Made by a program: the position numbers and the translations under genes. From the NCBI RefSeq assembly GCF_002993285.1, contig NZ_CP027433.1, forward strand, positions 62,001 to 126,000: a stretch of DNA of 64,000 bases, given 5' to 3'. This stretch comes from Gordonia iterans. GTDB lineage: Bacteria; Actinomycetota; Actinomycetes; Mycobacteriales; Mycobacteriaceae. A model generated the notes under the pieces. The model made no database searches. It was given only the letters and a program-made list of their open reading frames with translations, and was not told the origin of the DNA. Below, one piece after another: positions 53,823 to 62,529 of this stretch (position 1 is its first letter; each line of letters begins with the position of its first letter).

Positions 53823-54680
53823 TCAGCGCGCGAGGAATGCGCCGACCGTCGCCTCGAAGGCCTGCTTCGCCTCGATCATCACCCAGTGCCCGCATCGCGG
53901 GAACACGTGCAGTTCGGCGTCCGGAATCAGCCGCATCGGGATCATCGCCATGTCCGGCGGACTGACACGGTCGTCACGGCCCCAGGTCAGCAACGTCGGG
54001 CACGTCACCTTGTGCATCATCGCCCAGTACGGCGGCACGTCGGCCTGCGCCAGGTACTTCTGCGCCATGTCGAAGGCCGCCGAGCCGTACATCATGGCGG
54101 CGGTGGCACGCGCGTCCGGATCGGTCGCCGCCACCCAGCGTTCTTCGATCAACTGCTCGGTGACTATCGCCCTGTCGTAGACCATCGAATTGAGCCAGCG
54201 CACGAGTTTGTCGCGATCGGGGTCGTCGGTGAACTCCTGCAGCAGGCGCAGGCCCTCGCTCGGGCTCGGGCTGAAGACGTTGGGGCCGACACCGCCGATC
54301 GTCACCAGCTTGACGATCCGGTCCGGGTGCTTGACCGCGAGATTGATCCCCACCACCCCGCCCATCGAGTTGCCGATCACCGCGGCACGATCGATTCCCA
54401 GACCGTCCATGAACCGGATCACCGCTTTCCCCGCGGTGAGGACCGGATGACCGTCGACCGGATCGGAGACGCCGAAACCCGGGAACTCGACCACATAGCA
54501 GTGATGGGTCCGCGCGAAGAACCCCAGGTTCTGGCGGTAGTTCCGCCACCCGGTCACGCCCGGCCCGCTGCCGTGCAGCAGCAGGAGGACGTCGTCGTTC
54601 TCCGCGCCGGCCTCGTGATAGCGGATCACTCCGGCGTCGGTGGCAAGTTCTCGGCGAGTGTTCTCGAATGTCAGCTCCAC
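53823..54680 (-). CDS. Alpha/beta hydrolase, meta-cleavage product hydrolase type (HsaD-like)
   Basis: A 285-residue C-C bond hydrolase. It has the oxyanion loop HGSGPGVTGW, nucleophile Ser105 in GNSMGG, an acid in WGRDDRVSP, and the catalytic His in FPRCGHWVMIE. These match the HsaD/BphD family that cleaves ring-fission products of steroids and aromatics. The GTG start at 54680 follows a TAGTAT -10 box by 6 nt. That box abuts a perfect KstR-type operator (54691-54704), linking the gene to steroid degradation (inference from the motif), though no other steroid genes lie nearby. Confidence 0.88.
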   Translation of the reverse strand: MELTFENTRRELATDAGVIRYHEAGAENDDVLLLLHGSGPGVTGWRNYRQNLGFFARTHHCYVVEFPGFGVSDPVDGHPVLTAGKAVIRFMDGLGIDRAAVIGNSMGGVVGINLAVKHPDRIVKLVTIGGVGPNVFSPSPSEGLRLLQEFTDDPDRDKLVRWLNSMVYDRAIVTEQLIEERWVAATDPDARATAAMMYGSAAFDMAQKYLAQADVPPYWAMMHKVTCPTLLTWGRDDRVSPPDMAMIPMRLIPDAELHVFPRCGHWVMIEAKQAFEATVGAFLAR

Positions 54681-54690
54681 ACCTCGATAC

Positions 54691-54704
54691 TAGAACACGT
54701 TCTA
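54691..54704. promoter_or_regulatory. Perfect KstR-type operator
   Basis: TAGAAC-AC-GTTCTA fits the published KstR consensus TnnAACnnGTTnnA at every fixed position. It overlaps the hydrolase -10 box (plus 54687-54692) by 2 bp. KstR represses cholesterol-catabolism genes in Mycobacteriales and is released by steroid-derived CoA thioesters. Confidence 0.75.
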
Positions 54705-54705
54705 G

Positions 54706-55186
54706 GTCTCGATACGCTCCTCCGTCGCTACTCGACCACCAGACCTCGATACGCCCCTCCGTCGCTACTCGACCACCAGACCTCGATACGCCCATCCGTC
54801 GCTACTCGACCACCAGACCTCGATACGCCCCTCCGTCGCTACCCGACCACCAGACCTCGATACGCCCATCCGTCGCTACCCGACCACCAGACCTCGATAC
54901 GCCCCTCCGTCGCTACCCGACCACCAGACCTCGATACGCCCCTCCGTCGCTACCCGACCACCAGACCTCGATACGCCCCTCCGTCGCTACCCGACCACCA
55001 GACCTCGATACGCCCCTCCGTCGCTACCCGACCACCAGACCTCGATACGCCCCTCCGTCGCTACCCGACCACCAGACCTCGATACGCCCCTCCGTCGCTA
55101 CTCGACCACCAGACCTCGATACGCCCATCCGTCGCTACTCGACCACCAGACCTCGATACGCTCCTCCGTCGCTACCCGACCACCGG
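54706..55186 (+). repeat. 37-bp tandem array, about 13 copies (repeat C)
   Basis: Head-to-tail 37-bp units of the form CTCGATACGCCCCTCCGTCG followed by CTACCCGACCACCAGAC fill the space between the KstR operator and the next promoter. The first and last units carry variant bases (GCTCCTCC, CTACTCG). Inner units are almost identical apart from C/A at one site. Each unit is an imperfect palindrome (GGTCTCGA...TCGACCACC). There is no spacer diversity, so it is not CRISPR. The 521-bp gap holds nothing else apart from promoters. Confidence 0.9.
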
Positions 55187-55201
55187 CCGTAGGGTGGAAG
55201 C

Positions 55202-55519
55202 ATGCACATCGATCCCTCCGTTCCTGTCGTCGCCGCAGGCCTCGTCGGCGGCTACGCCGTCGCCCGTTACACCGGGGTGCGCCCGCTCGGCGGCGCAGTT
55301 CTCGCCGTCGCCGGGGCAGCCGCCGGCCGCAGCTGGCTCCGGCGCGGTCCAGTCGTCACCGCCGGGCTGACCGCCGCCTACCTGGGCGCATTCGGCGCCT
55401 CGCACCCGCTGGCCAAGAAGATCGGCGCGTGGCCCTCGGTCGCCGCCGCCACCCTCGCCGCTTCCGGTCTGACCGCGGCGGTCACGTCCGCCACCGGGAC
55501 CGAACCCGCTCGACCGTAA
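55202..55519 (+). CDS. Small hydrophobic protein of unknown function
   Basis: A 105-residue Ala/Gly-rich protein with three or four weakly hydrophobic helices ([65 protein letters not shown]) and few charges. It looks like a small membrane protein. The ATG at 55202 lies 6 nt after a TAGGGT -10 box, at the edge of the tandem array. Not recognised beyond similarity to small actinobacterial hypotheticals. Confidence 0.62.
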   Translation: MHIDPSVPVVAAGLVGGYAVARYTGVRPLGGAVLAVAGAAAGRSWLRRGPVVTAGLTAAYLGAFGASHPLAKKIGAWPSVAAATLAASGLTAAVTSATGTEPARP

Positions 55520-55571
55520 GTTCAACTATGGTCTAGGTCACACCCTGCAGCCGACCCCGAGGTGGTGCCCG

Positions 55572-56531
55572 ATGACCGTGCTCGAACCGCAGATCGATCT
55601 CCGGGAGGGCTTCTCGTCGCTCCGGGCCGGTGGACTGCACTGGGATGCGTTCCCGCTGCGCCTGTTCACCAAGGGCAACGCGAAGTTCTGGGATCCCGCC
55701 GCGATCGACTTCTCGACCGACGCTGCGGACTGGGCTCGGCTCGACGACGAACAGCGGCGCAGCGCCTGCTATCTGGTGGCCCAGTTCGTCGCCGGCGAAG
55801 AAGCTGTGACCCAGGACATCCAGCCGTTCCTGGCGGCGATGAGCGCCGAGGGCCGCTTCGGCGACGAGATGTACCTGTCGCAGTTCTGCTTCGAAGAGGC
55901 CAAGCACGCGCAGGGATTCCGACTGTGGATGGACGCCGTCGGACTCACGGCGGACATGCACTCGTACGTCGCCGAGAACCCGTACTACCGGAAGCTCTTC
56001 TACACCGAACTTCCCGAATCGCTGCGCATCCTGCAGAGCGACCCGTCGCCGCGGAATCAGGTGCGAGCGAGCGTCACCTACAACCACGTGATCGAGGGCA
56101 GTCTGGCGCTGACCGGCTACTACGCCTGGAACAAAGTGTGTGCGATCGAGGGGATCCTGCCCGGTATGCAAGAACTGATCGGCCGCATCGCCGACGACGA
56201 ACGCCGGCACATGGCGTGGGGCACCTTCACCTGCCGCCGCCACGTCGCGGCCGACGACACCCTCTGGGAGGTGGTCACCGAGCGGATGGGCGAGTTGCTG
56301 CCGCTGGCCCTGGGCATGATCGGATGGGTCGACGATCAGTTCGAGGATCCGCCGTTCGGCATCGACAACGACGAGTTCGTCGCCTACGCGGCCGATCGCG
56401 CGCAGCGCCGGCTGGGCGCCATCGAGTCGGCTCGCGGACGTCCGGTCGAGGAGATCGACCTCGACTACTCCCCCGCCGTCCTGGAGGACACCTTCGGCGA
56501 CGAGGACCGGGCCGCAATGGCCAAGCACTGA
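55572..56531 (+). CDS. R2-like ligand-binding oxidase (R2lox, Rv0233-like)
   Basis: A 319-residue Mn/Fe ferritin-like protein, often mis-annotated as ribonucleotide reductase beta subunit NrdB. Metal ligands appear as GEEAV (Glu76), FCFEEAKH (Glu109, His112), YNHVIEG (Glu175) and DDERRH (Glu210, His213). Val79 and Tyr170 align with Val71 and Tyr162 of Rv0233, the pair that forms the unique Val-Tyr ether cross-link. R2lox binds a fatty acid and probably oxidises lipid-like substrates. The ATG at 55572 follows a short GC-rich leader with TATGGT/TAGGT elements near 55527-55540. Confidence 0.93.
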   Translation: MTVLEPQIDLREGFSSLRAGGLHWDAFPLRLFTKGNAKFWDPAAIDFSTDAADWARLDDEQRRSACYLVAQFVAGEEAVTQDIQPFLAAMSAEGRFGDEMYLSQFCFEEAKHAQGFRLWMDAVGLTADMHSYVAENPYYRKLFYTELPESLRILQSDPSPRNQVRASVTYNHVIEGSLALTGYYAWNKVCAIEGILPGMQELIGRIADDERRHMAWGTFTCRRHVAADDTLWEVVTERMGELLPLALGMIGWVDDQFEDPPFGIDNDEFVAYAADRAQRRLGAIESARGRPVEEIDLDYSPAVLEDTFGDEDRAAMAKH

Positions 56532-56582
56532 TCCGTCCAGAGCTCACTCCGTCTGGATCGCCGACGCCGAAGCCTCGAGGGA

Positions 56583-57407
56583 GTGAACAGCGTAGGCCCC
56601 AACAGTAAATGTTCAAATTTGTTTACGACTGTCGGAGTGCATATCAAAGTGCACACATGCAGTGGACCGCAGCGCACGGTTGAGGGAAATCGCGTCATCG
56701 AAGGCGAGGGCGGCGGAATCCGGGAAGCTCGCTTGGTCCTGCGAAAAGCCGGCATGCGGCCACCTGAGTTCCAGGACACCGCCGTGCGCTTCACCGCGAG
56801 GATCTCGCGGCACGCGCTGCTGTCTGAGAAGGACCTGGACTGACTCGGGCGGGTTGCCGCCCATGCCCCGCTCTCCGATATGCAGCGGGAGATCCTGGCA
56901 TCCATGCGAAGCGGTCAGGAGTGGACCAATTCGCTGGTCCGCGAAGAGTTCGCACCCATCGACTCACGGGAGGCACTCGGTGTCCTCCAAGGTCTGGTCA
57001 ACGAGGGCTTGACCGTCTCCGTCGGTGATCGCGGCAGCACAACTTATCGCCTCGCTCCCGACCTCTTCGACGCCGCGGACCGCACCGTTCCGGAAGTGGA
57101 GGTCATCTCCGAGAGTCTCCGTGCCGACTCCCAAGAGACTGACTCCCAAGAGACTACGGTCGCGGACCGCAAGGCCGTCGACACCAAGCACGCCCCGTCT
57201 ATCGTCGACGCTCTGCAGGAGGGCCCCGGCCTGGGGCTGTCCAAGAAGGCGATCATGGCCGCCACCGGCCTGACGGATGCACAGGTCACACACGCGTTGC
57301 GGAAGATGGAGGGCGCTGGGACGGTCGTCGTCGACGGTGGCCGCGGGATTCGCGGCACACGCTATCGGCTGCCCGAAGGCTCCAGCAGAGTCGGGACAGC
57401 CGACTAG
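56583..57407 (+). pseudogene. Remnant of an AlbA_2/COG2865-type ATP-binding regulator
   Basis: One reading frame runs from about 56680 to 57407 with an in-frame TGA at 56841-56843. Before the stop is EGGGIREARLVLRKAGMRPP, the segment that follows the C-terminal ATP-binding motif in COG2865 proteins. After it come LGRVAAHAPLSDMQREILAS and two winged-helix-like segments, as in the same family's C-terminus. The residue at the stop would be Trp. The N-terminal AlbA_2 domain and most of the ATPase are missing. The junction at about 56600-56660 is AT-rich (for example TTCAAATTTGTTTACGAC), unlike the surroundings, suggesting a transferred and decayed gene. The 175-codon frame from 56880 could still be made. 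Confidence 0.7.
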
Positions 57408-57462
57408 CCTCTTCGCCTACCTCAGCTGTTCACAACGTGTCAGGGAAGTAACAACTAGCGAT

Positions 57463-58338
57463 TTAGCTGTGCTTGGCGACCAGGTCGGTGATTCTCGCCA
57501 GTTGCGACCGCGAGACCTCGTCGGCGCGCTCGTCCTCGCCGAACACGTTCGAGCAGAGGATCGCGTCCTCGCGCGCGAGGAAGCCGCTCTCGCCGAGCAC
57601 GGCGAACAGCTGGTCCCAGTCGACGTCGCCGTCGCCGATCGCCAGATGCTGGTGGACGCGCACCGCGTTCCCCGGCGGATTGGTGATGTACCGGAGACCG
57701 TGACTGCGGTTGTGGTCGAAGGTGTCCGCGGCGTACACCGCGCCCAGCCGATCGCCGAGTTGCGGGATCAGCGACTCGGCCCGGTCACCCATGTGAAAGG
57801 TGTGGCTGGCGACGTAGACGAAGCCGACCGCGGTCGAGTTCAGCCCGCGGATGATCTGCCATGCGGCCAGCCCGTCCTCGACGAAGTCGTCCGGATGTGG
57901 ATCGATGTTCAGCGTGACTCCGTGCCGTTCCAGTACTGGGATCAGCTGCTCCATCGACCGGTAGAATCCGGCCTCGGATTCTTCGGCTCGCTCGGGGCGG
58001 CCGGAGAACTCGGTGTTGATCACCGGGACTTCGAGTTGCGCGGCGATCTCGATGATGCGCGTGAAGTTGCGCACCGCCGCCTGCCGCAGCGGCTCCTCCG
58101 GCCACGAGAGCCGCTGCACCGGCAGCAGCGAGGTGATCTTGACGCCGGTCGACGCCGAGCGCTCCCGCACCCGAGTCACGTACGCGTCGTCGACGCGCGG
58201 ATGCCCGAAGAACGGGATCCAATCGGGGTGCGGAGTGAGCTGGATCCACTCGTACCCGTTGGCGGCCGCGACGTCGAAGAAGTCGAGGAAGTCGTGGGTG
58301 GAGTGGTACGGGGTGGGGTCGAGGGCGATGCGAGCCAT
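57463..58338 (-). CDS. Sugar phosphate isomerase/epimerase, IolH-like
   Basis: A 291-residue xylose-isomerase-like TIM barrel. Metal-site residues are visible in VINTEFSGRPE, NIDPHPDDFVEDG, SHTFHMGD and the terminal-strand ILCSNVFGEDE. It is the last gene of the inositol operon. IolH-type proteins belong to the same fold as IolE and IolI and act on inosose or keto-inositol intermediates, but the exact step is not established. The ATG at 58338 has AGGAG 7 nt upstream, and 17 bp separate it from iolG. The stop is followed by a 55-bp gap to the pseudogene remnant. Confidence 0.82.
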   Translation of the reverse strand: MARIALDPTPYHSTHDFLDFFDVAAANGYEWIQLTPHPDWIPFFGHPRVDDAYVTRVRERSASTGVKITSLLPVQRLSWPEEPLRQAAVRNFTRIIEIAAQLEVPVINTEFSGRPERAEESEAGFYRSMEQLIPVLERHGVTLNIDPHPDDFVEDGLAAWQIIRGLNSTAVGFVYVASHTFHMGDRAESLIPQLGDRLGAVYAADTFDHNRSHGLRYITNPPGNAVRVHQHLAIGDGDVDWDQLFAVLGESGFLAREDAILCSNVFGEDERADEVSRSQLARITDLVAKHS

Positions 58339-58355
58339 CGGGGATCTCCTGGCTG

Positions 58356-59369
58356 TCAGGCGTAGAAGTCGGGTACGGGGGGAAGCTCGACGGCGACCCG
58401 GCCCGGGTTCTCCAGGGCGCGGACACCGGCCTCGCAGCACACGGCCACCTTGTAGCCGTCCCAGGCAGAGGGACCGGCGATCGTGCCCTGCTTCGCGGCG
58501 TCGACCCAGGCCTGCACCTCGCGGTCGTAGGCCTCGACGAAGCGGGTCGTGAAGTCGGCGTGCTCGCCCACCGAATAGGTGGCGTTCTGCCAGATCTGCA
58601 TGCCGCTGGGCTGACCGATCCGCGCGATGCCGTCGGCCATCACGGCCTCGGTGGCCACCTGGTAGCCGAACCGGACCGAGACGTTCATCTCCACGTCGAC
58701 CAGCACGCCGTTGTCCAGTTCCATCAGGACCAGGATCGGCTCGCGCAGGTGCGCCGGGGTGTTCGGGTTGCGGCGACCGTGCCGCACCTCCACCGAGGTG
58801 ACCGAGCCGCCGGCCAGCCACGGCACGACGTCGAACTCGTGGACCACCGAGTCGTTGATCAGCATGTGCTGGTCGTAGCTGTCGGGCACCGACGGGTTGC
58901 GGTGCACCGCGTGGATCATGAGCAGTTCGCCGACCCGCTCCGAGGCGATGAGCTCGCGCAGCGCCTCGTACTCGCGGTCGAAGCGCCGCATGAAGCCGAC
59001 CTGGATGAGCTTCTTGCCGCCCGCGATCTCGGCCTCCACGACGTGCCATGACGACGCCGGGTCCTTGGTGAGCGGTTTCTCGCACAGGATCGGCAGTCCC
59101 TCACCCAGGCAGGCCAGCAGCCCGGCCTCGTGGAACTGGCCCGGAGTGGCGATCAACGCCGCGTCCATCACGCCCGCGGCGAGAGCGGCTTCGACGCTTG
59201 CGAAACCCTGCGCCTGCGGCGCGTGCTCCAGGGCGGCGTTCCGCCGGGTCTCATCGGGTTCGACGACGGCGCTCACGTGGGCACCCGTGATGGTGCCGGT
59301 CAGGCGCTTGACGTGATCGAAGCCCATGGCTCCGGCGCCGACGACGCCGACGCGCAGTTCGGAGTTCAT
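58356..59369 (-). CDS. iolG: Myo-inositol 2-dehydrogenase (Gfo/Idh/MocA family)
   Basis: A 337-residue NAD-dependent dehydrogenase that oxidises myo-inositol to scyllo-inosose, the first step of the pathway. The N-terminal Rossmann domain has GVVGAGAMGFDHVKRL. The family EKP motif is CEKPLTKD with its catalytic Lys. MRRFDREY and the Asp/His region DSVVHEFDVVPWL complete the active site. The ATG at 59369 has AAAGG upstream. The preceding 126-bp gap to iolE holds a 22-bp tandem repeat. Confidence 0.9.
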   Translation of the reverse strand: MNSELRVGVVGAGAMGFDHVKRLTGTITGAHVSAVVEPDETRRNAALEHAPQAQGFASVEAALAAGVMDAALIATPGQFHEAGLLACLGEGLPILCEKPLTKDPASSWHVVEAEIAGGKKLIQVGFMRRFDREYEALRELIASERVGELLMIHAVHRNPSVPDSYDQHMLINDSVVHEFDVVPWLAGGSVTSVEVRHGRRNPNTPAHLREPILVLMELDNGVLVDVEMNVSVRFGYQVATEAVMADGIARIGQPSGMQIWQNATYSVGEHADFTTRFVEAYDREVQAWVDAAKQGTIAGPSAWDGYKVAVCCEAGVRALENPGRVAVELPPVPDFYA

Positions 59370-59410
59370 TGGGTGGCCTTTCGTGGAAGAGGTGGTGAGA
59401 GTGACTGTCG

Positions 59411-59482
59411 ATCCCCGCTGATCGAGCGGATGATCCCCGCTGATCGAGCGGATGATCCCCGCTGATCGAGCGGAGTCGAGAT
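59411..59482 (-). repeat. 22-bp tandem repeat (family B) between iolE and iolG
   Basis: GATCCCCGCTGATCGAGCGG plus AT is present twice in full and a third time diverging into AGTCGAGATCCC. The GCTGATCGAGCG core is the dispersed motif found at 14754-14789 and 27328-27396. It ends 13 bp past the iolE stop and does not interrupt a gene. Confidence 0.75.
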
Positions 59483-59495
59483 CCCGGACCGACGT

Positions 59496-60485
59496 TCAGT
59501 GGGTGCGGGTCAGGGGGTGGCAGCCGAAGATGTGCTGCCGGGTGCGGCCGGCGATGCCGAGCGGAAGATCGATGTCGCATCCGGGCATGTCCTGCTCGAC
59601 GATCGCGAACATGTCGGGGTTGATCGTGACGGCTTCTTCGATCACCGGGGCGAAATCCGGAATCCCGTTCGGCGGCTCGACCATGATCTCGCTGGCGCAG
59701 TCGGCGAACGGCTTGTCGTTCTTGAGCACCTCCCAGATCAGTTCGGGGTCGATCTGCTTGAGGTGCAGGTAGCCGATGCGGTCCGGGTGGCGCTGCATCA
59801 GGGCGACGTTGTCGCCGCCGTAGTAGGCGAAGTGACCGGTGTCCAGGCACAGGTTCACGTACTGCGGATCGGTTTCGGCGAGGAGCCGTTCGACCTCGCC
59901 CGTGGTCCCGACGTGGCTGTCGGCATGGCTGTGGAACTGCTGGTGGATGCCGAACTCCTCGAGCAGCGCCTTGCCCAGGCGGTCGTGCCCGGCGGCGAGC
60001 GCCGTCCACTGCTCGTCGTCGAGCGTCCGGGCCTCCAGTGCCTCACCGGTCAGGTCGCTGCGCCACAGGTCGGGGATCACCACGATGTGCTCTGCGCCCA
60101 TGGCACGCACGAGGGTGGCGACGTCTCGGACTTGCTCCCAGGCCCGGTCCCACTGGCCCTCGCCCTTGTGGAATCCGGTGAAGATGGTGCCTCCGGAGAT
60201 CTCGAGGTCGCGCTTGTCGAGCTCCTCTTTGAGACGGACCGGGTCGGTCGGCAGATAGCCGTACGGTCCGAGTTCGATGAAGTGGTAGCCGGCCTCGGCG
60301 ACCTCGTCGAGAAAGCGCTCCCACGGGGTCTGGCGCGGATGGTCGGCGAACCAGACGCCCCAAGAGTCAGGCGCGGTGCCGATGCGGAGGCCCTTGGTGT
60401 GGTCGGACGCGGTGTGGTCGGACGCGGTGTGGTCGGACGCGGTGTGGTCGGACGCGGTGTGGTCGGACGCGGTGTGGTCGGTCAT
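59496..60485 (-). CDS. iolE: Myo-inosose-2 dehydratase (IolE)
   Basis: A 329-residue TIM-barrel enzyme that dehydrates scyllo-inosose to 3D-trihydroxycyclohexane-1,2-dione. It begins its conserved part with IGTAPDSWGVWFADHP, then IELGPYGYLPTD. Metal-ligand regions are FHSHADSHVG, LCLDTGHFAYYGGD and YLHLKQID. The first 30 residues are a pentapeptide tandem repeat (DHTAS) encoded by a 15-bp DNA repeat, not part of the family. AAAGGA 9 nt before the ATG at 60485 supports translation of the repeat. Confidence 0.9.
   Translation of the reverse strand: MTDHTASDHTASDHTASDHTASDHTASDHTKGLRIGTAPDSWGVWFADHPRQTPWERFLDEVAEAGYHFIELGPYGYLPTDPVRLKEELDKRDLEISGGTIFTGFHKGEGQWDRAWEQVRDVATLVRAMGAEHIVVIPDLWRSDLTGEALEARTLDDEQWTALAAGHDRLGKALLEEFGIHQQFHSHADSHVGTTGEVERLLAETDPQYVNLCLDTGHFAYYGGDNVALMQRHPDRIGYLHLKQIDPELIWEVLKNDKPFADCASEIMVEPPNGIPDFAPVIEEAVTINPDMFAIVEQDMPGCDIDLPLGIAGRTRQHIFGCHPLTRTH
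60397..60482 (-). repeat. 15-bp microsatellite encoding (DHTAS)n at the IolE N-terminus
   Basis: Five identical 15-bp units (minus strand GACCACACCGCGTCC) and a partial sixth lie directly after the start codon. Because the unit is a multiple of three, gain or loss of units keeps the frame. Confidence 0.88.
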
Positions 60486-60596
60486 GTCGGTGGTCCTTTG
60501 TCGGGAATGGGTTCTGGATGGGTAGTGGTCTCGACTTCGCTCGACCATCGAGTGCGGTGTCGGCCGTCGAGCAAGGCGCCGACCGTCGTCGAGGTC

Positions 60597-62525
60597 TCAG
60601 CCGAGGAGCGGTCGCTGCTTCTTCTGTTGTTCGACGTACTCGGCGCGCGCGGTGCCGGTGCTGTCGATCTCGGAGATCTCGGCGACCGGAACGTCCCACC
60701 ATCCGTTCCCCTCGGGGGCGTAGACGAAGGGATCGCTGTGCAGGTGGATCACGGTGGGGCCGTGGTTGCTCTTGGCGACGGCCATCGCGTCCTTCAGCTT
60801 CGTCAGCACGTCCGGTCCCGGCTCTAGGTCGATCACCTCACAGCCGTAGCTGCGCGCGTTCGCGGCCAGGTCGACGGGCAAGAAGTCGCCGTGCTCGAAG
60901 GTGATCTTCTCGGGCTCGTCTCCCGGCTTCTCGGCGTAGCGGTAGCGGGTGCCGTACCGCTGACTGCCGACCGTCTCCGACAGGTGCCCGATCGATGCGT
61001 AGCCCTGGTTCTGGATGATGACGACGATCAGCTTGATGCCCTCGGCCACCGCTGTCACCAGCTCGGTGTGCAGCATCAGGTACGAGCCGTCGCCGACCAT
61101 CACCACGACCTCGCGGTCGTCGCCGTCGGCCTCCAGGCCCCGCTTGGCCCCGAGTCCGCCGGCGATCTCGTACCCCATGCACGAGAACGCGTACTCGACG
61201 TGATACCCGAGCGGATCGTTCGGCCGCCACAGCTTCTGCAGGTCGCCCGGCAGCGAGCCGGCGGCCTGCACGATGACGTCCTTCGGGCCCATCGCGCCGG
61301 CCACCGCGCCGATGATCTCCGGCTGCCCCGGCAGCGCTCCGCCGGTCGGCTCGAAGGCCTTGTCGACCTCGTCGTCCCAGGAACGCTTGGCATCGGCGGC
61401 GGTCCGCGCATAGGACTCGTCGACGTGCAGCCCGGACAGTTCGGCGGTGAGCGCTTCGAGCGCCTCCCGGGCATCGGCGATCACCGGTAGCTGCGTGCCG
61501 TGCTTGTAGGCGTCGAACGACGCGACGTTGACGTTCACGAACGCCACGCCCGGATCCTGGAACGCCGTGCGGCTGGCGGTGGTGAAGTCGCTGTAGCGGG
61601 TACCGACGCCGATCACCACGTCCGCCTCGGCGGCGATCCGGTTCGCGGCGGCGCTGCCGGTGGCGCCGACACCGCCCAGGTTGAGCGGGTGATCCCAGGG
61701 CAGCGCACCGCCGCCTGCCTGTGTGGTGGCGACCGGGATGCCGGTGGCCTCGGCGAGCTCGCGCAGCGCGTCCTCGGCGCCGGAGTAGATCACGCCGCCG
61801 CCGGCGATCAGCAGCGGGCGCCGGCCGGCCCGGATCGCCGCCGCCGCGCGAGCCAGCGGGCCGCGTTCGGGCACCGGACGCCGCAGGTGCCATTCGCGGT
61901 CGGCGAGGAACTCGACCGGCACCTCCATCTCCTCGGCCTGCACGTCCTCGGGCAGGGCGATGGTCACCGCACCGGTTTCGGCCGGATCGGTCAGGACGCG
62001 CATCGCGTTCAGTGCGATGGAGAACAACTGCTCCGGGCGCTGCACCCGGTCGAAGAACCGGGACAGCGGGCGAAACGCGTCGGACACCTGGATACCGATG
62101 TCGTGCGGGTGTTCCAGTTGCTGGAGCACCGGGTCGGCGACGCGGGTGGCGAAGGTGTCCGACACCAGCAGCAGCGCGGGCATGCGGTTGGCGGTGGCCA
62201 GTGCGGCGCCGGTCAGCATGTTGGCCGCGCCCGGGCCTACCGATGCGGTGCAGGCCAGGGTCGCTCGCCGGCGGTGCATGCGCGCATAGCCGACCGCCTG
62301 GTGCACCATCGCCTGCTCGTTGCGAGCCTGGTAGTAGGGCATGAGGCCCGGATCGGTCGCCGAGTACTGCAGCAGCGCCTGTCCGATGCCTGCGACGTTG
62401 CCGTGCCCGAAGATCCCGAACGTGCCCGGGACGGTGCGCTCGCGGCGGTCGCCGTCGACCGTCCACTGACGCGACAGGAACTCGACCAGCGCCTGGGACA
62501 CGGTCATGCGGCGGGTGGTGCTCAT
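60597..62525 (-). CDS. iolD: 3D-(3,5/4)-trihydroxycyclohexane-1,2-dione hydrolase (IolD)
   Basis: A 642-residue thiamine-diphosphate enzyme that opens the ring of the dione to give 5-deoxy-glucuronate. Pyrimidine-side features are FGHGNVAGIG and ARNEQAMVHQAVGYAR (with the activating Glu). The central Rossmann domain is at IAGGGVIYSGAEDAL. The diphosphate-binding motif is GDGSYLMLHTEL...NQGYASIG. The ATG at 62525 has AGGAG upstream and lies 4 nt after the iolB stop. A 111-bp gap to iolE carries sequences related to repeats B and C (CTCGACTTCGCTCGACCATCG). Confidence 0.95.
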   Translation of the reverse strand: MSTTRRMTVSQALVEFLSRQWTVDGDRRERTVPGTFGIFGHGNVAGIGQALLQYSATDPGLMPYYQARNEQAMVHQAVGYARMHRRRATLACTASVGPGAANMLTGAALATANRMPALLLVSDTFATRVADPVLQQLEHPHDIGIQVSDAFRPLSRFFDRVQRPEQLFSIALNAMRVLTDPAETGAVTIALPEDVQAEEMEVPVEFLADREWHLRRPVPERGPLARAAAAIRAGRRPLLIAGGGVIYSGAEDALRELAEATGIPVATTQAGGGALPWDHPLNLGGVGATGSAAANRIAAEADVVIGVGTRYSDFTTASRTAFQDPGVAFVNVNVASFDAYKHGTQLPVIADAREALEALTAELSGLHVDESYARTAADAKRSWDDEVDKAFEPTGGALPGQPEIIGAVAGAMGPKDVIVQAAGSLPGDLQKLWRPNDPLGYHVEYAFSCMGYEIAGGLGAKRGLEADGDDREVVVMVGDGSYLMLHTELVTAVAEGIKLIVVIIQNQGYASIGHLSETVGSQRYGTRYRYAEKPGDEPEKITFEHGDFLPVDLAANARSYGCEVIDLEPGPDVLTKLKDAMAVAKSNHGPTVIHLHSDPFVYAPEGNGWWDVPVAEISEIDSTGTARAEYVEQQKKQRPLLG

Positions 62526-62529
62526 CTGC

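Noticed and set aside
54706-55186. The 37-bp array as a CRISPR
   Set aside because: Units are contiguous with no unique spacers, and no cas genes are near. It is a simple tandem repeat.
55572-56531. Ribonucleotide reductase beta subunit (NrdB)
   Set aside because: The Val79/Tyr170 cross-link pair and the metal-ligand spacing match R2lox, and no nrdA gene is present.
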